From the NCBI RefSeq assembly GCF_964204645.1, contig NC_134030.1:9050278-9114277 (forward strand): DNA of 64,000 nt, in the 5' to 3' direction. Shown one piece after another: positions 58,801 through 64,000 of the stretch (position 1 is the stretch's first letter; each line of letters begins with the position of its first letter). Source of the stretch: Tubulanus polymorphus (lineage: Eukaryota; Nemertea; Palaeonemertea; Tubulaniformes; Tubulanidae). The translations under genes and the position numbers were made by a program. The notes below the pieces were generated by a model. It had not been told where the DNA came from. It saw only the letters and a list, made by a program, of their open reading frames with translations, and did no database searches.

Positions 58801-61800
58801 CTGTGTCATTGTCCATGGTAAAAAAAAGATTCCGATGCCACTAACGCATGTGCACGTTACTAATTCAATTGGCAGTCGTAACTGCGATTGGCCAGGAATT
58901 AATTAATGAGCGATATATTACTAAGAAAAGTTGTTTCACCCGATTTTCTTAATACATTGATTCCGTTTGCGCGTGGAATGAATTTTACTACTAAACCGAA
59001 AAATATGCCTAATGTAAAAATCTATACCTCCGTAACTGAACGTTTTCTCTATTCGTAACACAACGATTTCGGTGCGAGTAATACATATGCTTGTAACTTT
59101 ACTAATTGATTGTCGTGACGGTGATTGGTCGGGAATGTTTGTCCTCAAAGTTTTATCGATATTACTCAGAAGACTAAAAGTTTTCCTCACTGAGTTCGAC
59201 GATTTTTTTTAACATCCGATTTGCTTGCCCGTGAAATTGAATTCACTACTAAACCGAAAACTGATGTGAAAATCCATGCTTTCATAACTGAGAGAAATTT
59301 GCTCTTCAATACCATAATTTAATAATGTTTATCGGGTCTGGGACGTTTATGTAGCCATTTAAATAGATAACAGAAAATTTGAAAGATATTTGTTTTGAAA
59401 AGAACTCCACATGTATCATAATATAGTTGGTTTCAAGTAATAGTATATTGTGGTCAATCGTGTCAAATGCAGCGGATAAATCAAGTAGTATCGGGATCAC
59501 GGCATTTCCTATACCAAGAGCACCGGTGAATACCATTACTAAGTTTGAGAAGTGCCGCACCCGTAAAATTATAGGGCATGCGATATGGCGTCTGTTTAGA
59601 TTCATATCAGAAAAATTGTATTGCATGGACATTTTCATAAGCTGAAATTTAGATTAGATTTTTCCAAGGTTCCAATCCCAAAAATTAAAGAAATTATATT
59701 CTCGAGGTCGTATGATTGGGGAACCCGTTAACGATGTTTTGTTACTAAGTTTGATCATCATTTCCTTTTCCATATCTTGGATTGACCGTCATTAAAAAAT
59801 AGAGATGTTTATCTATTAAGTGACCAACGCTGAGTTATGCCGATGTAGGCCGCACTTTCTCAAAGAATAAATTCATGACCAGGTCACAACACCCCCTTAA
59901 GGAAAGCGGTACAACAGCAGATTTTCGTAAAAAAGTATTTCCTAATTCCATATCCGAGTAGGAGATATATGTAGAAATTGATAATATAGTTACATGACAA
60001 AATGATGTTCAAAATCGAATAGAGAATCTGTAGTTCTTCATCTTGGATAGGAATGTAGGTGACTATGGTCGATGGAGCGGTTGTGATGGTAAACGCGATC
60101 GAAACTGTAACCAACATGACCGTGGTTCGTCTGGCTTTACTTGATTTATTATCAGACGACACAAGCCTCGGACCATTGAACAATCTTATGATGATTATCA
60201 AATTCGAAAGAACGATGAAGCTCAGAGGTAGAACATACGAATATACAAAGCTATACGTGTACGCAATTTGCTGAGCGATCGTCTCCATAACGCAGTCCAA
60301 CTGTTCTGAATGCTGCATCAGGGTGATTATCCACGTAGTTATGGCTAGATTCGTCGAAAAGATTATCGCTATTATCATCCTAGAGAATTTCGGGGTACAA
60401 ATCAATCTCGACGAAATCGGAAATAGGACAACGGCTAAACGCTCCAACGTAATGGCGACGACCATCCATGCACTGGAATACGCGCAAACAACGCTTGTGA
60501 ATTCGTATAGAATACACGTTGTTGAACTCTGAAAATTTATGGCAAAACCAAATCTGAACAAGACACGTTGCACGACAGGCATACCTGACATAAAAAGACA
60601 AACAACACAGTCACAAATAGACAAGAATATGACGTAGTTCGCGTAGGAATACTGGCGATATTGTTTGCTGCTCATAATGAGGAAAGCAGCCGCATTTCCA
60701 AACGCACCTAGACAAAATATGACCGGGTACATGCAAAGCATAAGCGCGTAAACGGTTCCTTTTGCGTGAATCAATGAATTGAGAACGACGTTACTGATAT
60801 AAGCTGGAGATACTGCTGCCGTATTGTTACTCATGATTCTAATATGATTTAATCAAACAAACGAGTCCAGTGCAAGTAACGCATGTGCACGTTACTAATT
60901 CAATTGGCCATTGTAACTGTGATTGGTCGGGCATTTATTGTCTTCGCAGTTACTATGCACTACTAAGACAATTTATTTCATCTCACTGACTTTGATGAGA
61001 ATTTTTTATAAACTGATTCCTTTGCGCGTGAATATAAATTTTACTTCCAAACCGAAAACTAATGCGAAAATCCATACTTCCATAACTGAAAGAAATGTTC
61101 TCTTTTGTACTATCTCTGTATCTGGTCAGATACGTCAATTGGAGATTTGAAAGCAAACTCGTGCAAAGTTGTTGCGTACTTGTTTTGATGGCTTTGGAAA
61201 TATGACTGATGACTAGAATGATAGAAATTTGCCTACGTATATGGGTTATGTTTGAAGCCATTTCCAAATTTCAGGACCTAAACTCTAAGCTAAAATTAGT
61301 TAGTGAGTTAACTCCGGGTAGAGTCTTAGCTCACAACTGTGGAACTGGGCCCAAAAGATCATCACATCACACCTTACCCCAATGCATTTATTTCCTTGAA
61401 AGTTAAACAAATAACAACTGGTTACCATAAATATATCCAAAACCTAGTTGTCTAAAGACACCAAGAATGAAGAAATTCTAGCATAAAAGTTACTCTAAAA
61501 CATAAGTATTTAAGTTGATATTGGACAACGTTTAGCAAATTTGATCCCTGAGTCTGAAAAGCATATCAGCTGTTATTCAGATCATCATAATAATGAAAAC
61601 TTCAATTTTTTCCAAAAAACTCGATAGAAATTTATGATATTGTCAACACATTGTCTGGAAATAAAGTATTGGCATTGATTGAGTTTCTACGGAAATGGTT
61701 TAAAGAATTATCTATGCGATTAGATATCCCACTTACTCATAAATTCAATAATACCCTCCAATCTGGAGTTGTCCGCATGTTGCACTTAAAATTGTTCGGG

Positions 61801-63922
61801 TCTTCCCTCTTTATGAAAAAGGTGAATGCGATTCTTTTTACAATTATCGACCCTTATCTATTACACTATGTTTTTCCAAGATACTAGAAAAACTCGTTCA
61901 TAAACGTTTAGTCGCGTTTTGTGATACATTGGAAATTAATGATTATTACCAATTTGGATTCAGGGAACATTTAATTAATATCAATGGCATTAACTTGCAA
62001 CGTCGATGAAATAGCAGCCAATATTGACGAAAAAAGGACGATTGTAATATTGTTGGATTTGTCAAAAGCTCTTGACACAGTAGATCACCGAATTTTTTTT
62101 GGGAATATTTTCTTCATGTTCGATGAATGAAAGGCTGTGAAAATTGAAGGTATCCTATATGTGCTGATTAGTTTAGGGCAAATCGTAGCGCCTACAAATT
62201 GATGACATTCGAACCCCTCCACCGATTGACTTTTTGATAAGGCGAAAATTGGTGTTCGATTTTTCCAGTTCCAAAAATTGAAAATATTGTATTCTTGAGG
62301 TCGTACAAATGCGGAGACACGACATCATCGTCGTTTTGCTGCTAAATATGATCGTCATTTTATGTTTATCTATGACAAATGCTGATTTATGCTAATGAAG
62401 CAAGGTTTTTTTCACAAACTTTTTAAACAATTCATTCTTGACTAGGTCACAACACACCCTTAAGGAAACTGGCAAAAACAGCAGATTTTCGAGAAGAAAT
62501 ATTTCCGGATTCCATATCCGAGCAGGAGATATATGTAGAAATTGATAACATAGTTACAGGATAAAGTGATGTTTAAAATCGAATAGAGAATCTGTAGTTC
62601 TTCGTCTTGGATAGGAATGTAGGTGACTATGGTCGATGGAGCGGTTGTGATGGTAAACGCGATCGAAACTGTAACCAACATGATCGTGGTCCGTCTGGCC
62701 TTACTTGATTTATTATCAGACGACACCAGCTTCGGACCATTGAACAATCTTATGATGATTATCAAATTCGAAATAACGATGAAGCTCAGAGGTAGAACAT
62801 ACGAATACACAAAGCTGAAACCATACGCATATTGCTGAGCGACCGTCTCCATAGCGCAGTCCGACTCTTCTGAATGCTGCATCACGGTGATAACCCACGA
62901 AGTGATTGTTAGATTCGTCGAAAAAATCACCGCTATTATCATCCTTGAGAATTTTGGGGTACAAATCAATCTCGATGAAATCGGGAATAGGACAACAGCT
63001 AAACGCTCCAACGTAATGGCGACAACCATCCATGCGCTGGAATACGCACAAACCACGCTTGTGAATTCGTATAGAATACATGCGTTTAAACTCTTTAAGT
63101 TGATGGTAAAACCAAAGCCGAATAAGACATATTGTACGACAGGCATACCTGACATAAAAAGACATACGACAAAGTCACTGATAGACAAGAATATGATGTA
63201 GTTTGCGTAGGAATACTGGCGATATTGTTTGCTGCTCATTATGAGGAAAGCAGCCGAATTTCCGAACGCACCTAGACAAAATATGACTGGATACATGCAA
63301 AGCATAAGAGCGTAAACGGTTCCTTTGGCGTGAATCAACGAATTTAGAATGACGTTGCTGATATATGATGGAGATACTTCTGCCGTATTGTTGATCATGG
63401 TTAAACAGATGATTCCGGTACGAATATTGCGCATGCACGTATTTCATCTAATTTACCATCGTATAACTGTGATTGGTCGAGGTTAATAGTCTTCGCAGTT
63501 GATCTATTTATATATATATTGAATCTAAAAAAAACGTATCCTACGTATCTTACTGACGATGAATACACTTTTTAACTCTAGGTCGCTTTCGGAAATGGAA
63601 TTCAATGTTAGAATTCGAAAAAGCTAATATGAAAATCTATCTTTCAGTACATTATCAGAAAGGTATTCATGTATGAAAATTCGTCTGCTTATAACCGTCG
63701 GAATGTGGGTTAACTCGCAACTATTTCCAACGTTCTAAATATAAAGTGTTCCAATCGAGATGATTTTGATCATTCTTTTGACTATGCGTTATTTACAGGT
63801 TAGAGGAGAACTACGAAGTAGCTGAGGGTGTCTGTATACCTCGCAGCACTTTGTATATGCATTACCTTGACTTCTGTAATCGAAATACCAGCCAGCCAGT
63901 TAACGCTGCCAGTTTCGGTAAG
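55817..63922 (+). CDS. RFX4: RFX4-like transcription factor, internal exons (partial both ends)
   Basis: Three plus-strand exons join in phase: 55817-55903, 56551-56617 and 63799-63922. The last reads [40 protein letters not shown] then K, the start of the RFX winged-helix DNA-binding domain, with the Trp codon split across the preceding intron. The second gives [13 protein letters not shown], the Lys-Pro-His-Ser-Thr-Pro segment directly before this domain in RFX4. The first gives [29 protein letters not shown]; its place is supported by phase and position only. RFX proteins bind X-box sites and control ciliary and developmental genes. The rest of the domain and the C-terminus lie right of the window; the start codon is unassigned. 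The 7.2-kb intron 56618-63798 holds three GPCR genes on the opposite strand. RFX6 and RFX1-3 fit the third exon less well. Confidence 0.8.
56208..56310. mobile_element. MITE of the TTCCACAGTTGTGAGTT family, copy 5
   Basis: Opens CAGTTCCACGGTTGTGAGTC and closes CTTAACTCACAACATGGAAC. It lies in the RFX intron between its first and second visible exons. Confidence 0.6.
56913..57705 (-). pseudogene. Broken fourth copy of the GPCR cluster, split by an insertion
   Basis: Only the 3' end of the receptor survives. On the minus strand 57705-57641 matches the TM6-TM7 linker coding of the intact copies (their [12 protein letters not shown] region), and 57040-56913 matches TM7 ([27 protein letters not shown]). 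Between them lies a foreign 578-bp segment flanked by GAGTAGCCCAT. The copy also has a small indel in TM7 (YIYLSLLGY) and its 5' part ends where the 3' flank of the next receptor begins, so it is truncated as well as interrupted. It shares the same 3' flank (GGATATATCAATTCCG...AATTCATTCTTG type) with the intact copies. Confidence 0.8.
57041..57618 (-). mobile_element. Penelope-like element 3' piece with hammerhead-like motif
   Basis: A 578-bp insertion in the receptor pseudogene, flanked by the direct repeat GAGTAGCCCAT (57030-57040 and 57619-57629, plus a third tandem copy at 57641-57651). Near its minus-strand 3' end (57145-57112) it has CTGATGATGGCTAACAGGTG then TTAGCCGAAACGTC: a 7-bp stem GGCTAAC/GTTAGCC between CTGATGA and GAAAC. 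These are the boxes of hammerhead ribozymes known in Penelope-like elements, though one extra T precedes the stem. No reverse-transcriptase reading frame is left; the rest looks like 3' untranslated sequence. Class assignment rests on the motif and its position. Confidence 0.5.
57878..58816 (-). CDS. Class A GPCR, tandem copy A, intronless, 312 residues
   Basis: Seven-helix receptor with NDT glycosylation site at the N-terminus, [10 protein letters not shown] in TM1, [10 protein letters not shown] in TM2, Cys at the top of TM3 ([11 protein letters not shown]), [12 protein letters not shown] as DRY-like motif, loop-2 Cys (QLDCVMET), Pro in TM5 (SYVLPLSF), TTAPSTIV in TM6 and [11 protein letters not shown] in TM7, an NPxxY variant with Phe for Pro. 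The NF(x)IY form is common in invertebrate FMRFamide-type and other peptide receptors; the ligand is unknown. The usual CWxP of TM6 is absent. Very similar to copies B and C throughout, with a diverged last ten residues (CFSGRFS). It sits antisense in the RFX intron. A CCAAT box lies 71 bases upstream of ATG. Confidence 0.9.
   Translation of the reverse strand: MDNDTAAVSLVYASNIVLNSLIHAKGTVYALMLCVYPVIFCLGAFGNSAAFLIMGSIQFHQYSYANYVRFLSICDCLVCLVMSGMPVVQYVLFRFGFTINFQSSTTCILYEFTSVVCAYTSAWVIVAITLERLAVVLFPISSRLICTPTFSRTMIAVIFLTNLAISSWIITLMQHSEQLDCVMETVAQQIAYTYSFVYSYVLPLSFIVISNFIIIIRLFNGPKLVSSDNKSSKTRRTTIMLVTVSIAFTITTAPSTIVTYIPIQDEELQILYSILNIILSCNYIINFYIYLLLGYGIRKYFFAKICFSGRFS
58850..59060 (-). promoter_or_regulatory. 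Conserved 5' module of GPCR copy A
   Basis: A block with minus-strand CCAAT (58891-58887), GTGCACGTTACTAATTCAAT, GCGTGGAATGAATTTTACT and ACTAAACCGAAAA is repeated before copies B and C. Its conservation exceeds what the spacers show elsewhere, so it likely holds promoter or 5' UTR sequence; no TATA box is obvious. Confidence 0.45.
59085..59310 (-). promoter_or_regulatory. Orphan copy of the GPCR 5' module, no receptor attached
   Basis: Same order of motifs as the receptor modules: CCAAT on the minus strand at 59128-59124, then CCCGTGAAATTGAATTCACT and ACTAAACCGAAAACTGATG, AAAATCCATGCTTTCATAAC. It lies directly upstream of the copy A module with no receptor ORF between them, so it marks either a lost receptor or a duplicated promoter. 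Confidence 0.5.
59400..59560 (-). mobile_element. LINE reverse-transcriptase fragment
   Basis: A minus-strand frame reads [20 protein letters not shown], the catalytic block A (LDLSxAFDTxDH) of CR1/jockey-type LINE reverse transcriptases. The flanking sequence does not continue the domain, so it is a short decayed piece between receptor copies A and B. Confidence 0.7.
59884..60834 (-). CDS. Class A GPCR, tandem copy B, intronless, 316 residues
   Basis: Second intact receptor of the array. Starts [20 protein letters not shown] with an NNT glycosylation site, and keeps [10 protein letters not shown] (TM1), [10 protein letters not shown] (TM2), [19 protein letters not shown] and [12 protein letters not shown] (TM3), [10 protein letters not shown] (TM5), [19 protein letters not shown] (TM6 and loop 3) and NYIINFYIY (TM7). 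It differs from A mostly by conservative changes in TM2-TM4 and in a longer C-terminus ([11 protein letters not shown]). A CCAAT box is 88 bases upstream of ATG. The 3' flank resembles that of C, with GGTCACAACAC(A/C)CCCTTAAGG at the stop. Confidence 0.9.
   Translation of the reverse strand: MSNNTAAVSPAYISNVVLNSLIHAKGTVYALMLCMYPVIFCLGAFGNAAAFLIMSSKQYRQYSYANYVIFLSICDCVVCLFMSGMPVVQRVLFRFGFAINFQSSTTCILYEFTSVVCAYSSAWMVVAITLERLAVVLFPISSRLICTPKFSRMIIAIIFSTNLAITTWIITLMQHSEQLDCVMETIAQQIAYTYSFVYSYVLPLSFIVLSNLIIIIRLFNGPRLVSSDNKSSKARRTTVMLVTVSIAFTITTAPSTIVTYIPIQDEELQILYSILNIILSCNYIINFYIYLLLGYGIRKYFFTKICCCTAFLKGVL
60885..61110 (-). promoter_or_regulatory. Conserved 5' module of GPCR copy B
   Basis: CCAAT on the minus strand (60926-60922), GTGCACGTTACTAATTCAAT, GCGCGTGAATATAAATTTTA and CCAAACCGAAAACTAATG, AAAATCCATACTTCCATAAC, in the same order as the other modules. 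Confidence 0.45.
61265..61353. mobile_element. MITE of the TTCCACAGTTGTGAGTT family, copy 6, left end decayed
   Basis: The right end TTAGCTCACAACTGTGGAAC then TGGGCCC is clear, preceded by GAGTTAACTCCGGGTAGAGT; the left arm is reduced to TTTCAGGACC. It lies in the RFX intron between receptor copies B and C. Confidence 0.55.
61650..62150 (+). mobile_element. Decayed LINE reverse-transcriptase segment (CR1/jockey-like)
   Basis: Across several frames the plus strand reads [42 protein letters not shown] and then [17 protein letters not shown]. These are the ordered blocks leading to the first catalytic Asp of LINE reverse transcriptases. Frameshifts near 61800 and 61980 show it is dead. It has opposite orientation to the fragment at 59400-59560. 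Confidence 0.75.
62460..63398 (-). CDS. Class A GPCR, tandem copy C, intronless, 312 residues
   Basis: Third intact receptor. An upstream in-frame ATG at 63434 would add 12 residues, but the Met at 63398 ([20 protein letters not shown]) aligns with the starts of A and B and keeps the NNT site, so I choose it. Motifs: [10 protein letters not shown] (TM1), [10 protein letters not shown] (TM2), [11 protein letters not shown] and [12 protein letters not shown] (TM3), [11 protein letters not shown] (loop 2 Cys), YVLPLSF (TM5), TTAPSTIV (TM6), NYVINFYIY (TM7), C-terminus CCFCQFP. Loop 2 and the TM4 and TM5 ends ([22 protein letters not shown]) are the most changed parts relative to A and B, as expected where ligand preference differs. 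A CCAAT box is 74 bases upstream of the chosen ATG. Confidence 0.9.
   Translation of the reverse strand: MINNTAEVSPSYISNVILNSLIHAKGTVYALMLCMYPVIFCLGAFGNSAAFLIMSSKQYRQYSYANYIIFLSISDFVVCLFMSGMPVVQYVLFGFGFTINLKSLNACILYEFTSVVCAYSSAWMVVAITLERLAVVLFPISSRLICTPKFSRMIIAVIFSTNLTITSWVITVMQHSEESDCAMETVAQQYAYGFSFVYSYVLPLSFIVISNLIIIIRLFNGPKLVSSDNKSSKARRTTIMLVTVSIAFTITTAPSTIVTYIPIQDEELQILYSILNITLSCNYVINFYIYLLLGYGIRKYFFSKICCFCQFP
63430..63690 (-). promoter_or_regulatory. Conserved 5' module of GPCR copy C
   Basis: CCAAT on the minus strand at 63476-63472 inside GTATAACTGTGATTGGTCGA, followed outward by sequence like AAAATCTATCTTTCAGTACA. It is the most diverged of the four modules. It ends about 110 bases before the RFX DNA-binding exon. 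Confidence 0.4.
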
Positions 63923-64000
63923 GTAGGTAATCGCTTCAAATGAGCTCGATTCTTGGATCGAGAGCAGGCTCCAATTTGATTCTAGAACGGATTAAAGACA

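Overview
The window is animal nuclear DNA. Genes are split by GT-AG introns, introns carry many short inverted-repeat elements, and intergenic DNA is AT-rich and full of decayed tandem repeats. A RhoGEF that combines an RGS-like domain with a C1 domain, an intronless tandem family of rhodopsin-like receptors, and Penelope-type and LINE remnants fit a bilaterian invertebrate. A spiralian such as a mollusc, annelid or brachiopod is my guess, but no single marker fixes the phylum.

Layout. (1) 67-19997, plus strand: 27 exons, all in compatible phase, of a RhoGEF2/ARHGEF11-12 type Rho exchange factor. The 5' part (expected PDZ region) lies left of the window. Order is RGS-like, C1, DH, PH, conserved helical tail, acidic C-terminus ending in a PDZ-ligand-like ESSV. 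(2) 20.0-24.4 kb: intergenic, repeats only. (3) 24509-30961, minus strand: complete 14-exon methionine synthase reductase (MTRR), 746 residues by hand-joined exons. (4) 31.2-32.0 kb: two long-armed MITEs and a small unexplained ORF. (5) 32303-33182, plus strand: broken TXNL1 copy that keeps the thioredoxin part and the last exon but has lost the PITH domain and carries frameshifts. (6) 33.4-46 kb: gene desert of tandem repeats, including about 14 units of a 240-bp repeat (38.0-41.5 kb) with splice-like edges and a coiled-coil reading frame. (7) 47918-48895, minus: intronless orphan class A GPCR. (8) 48.9-55.8 kb: mostly unique, no firm gene. (9) 55817-63922, plus: three exons of an RFX4-type transcription factor, the third holding the start of the RFX DNA-binding domain; the gene continues to the right. 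Its 7.2-kb intron (56618-63798) holds, on the opposite strand, three intact tandem GPCR genes, a broken fourth copy split by a Penelope-like element, an orphan promoter module and two LINE reverse-transcriptase fragments.

Functionally the genes are unrelated: Rho activation downstream of G12/13-type G proteins, repair of oxidised methionine synthase, peptide-type receptor signalling, and an RFX regulator. The most unusual features are the nested antisense receptor array with its duplicated promoter modules, the exon-like 240-bp array, and a hammerhead-ribozyme-like hairpin motif found twice in Penelope-like sequence.

All splice sites were joined by eye from consensus and phase; none has transcript support here.
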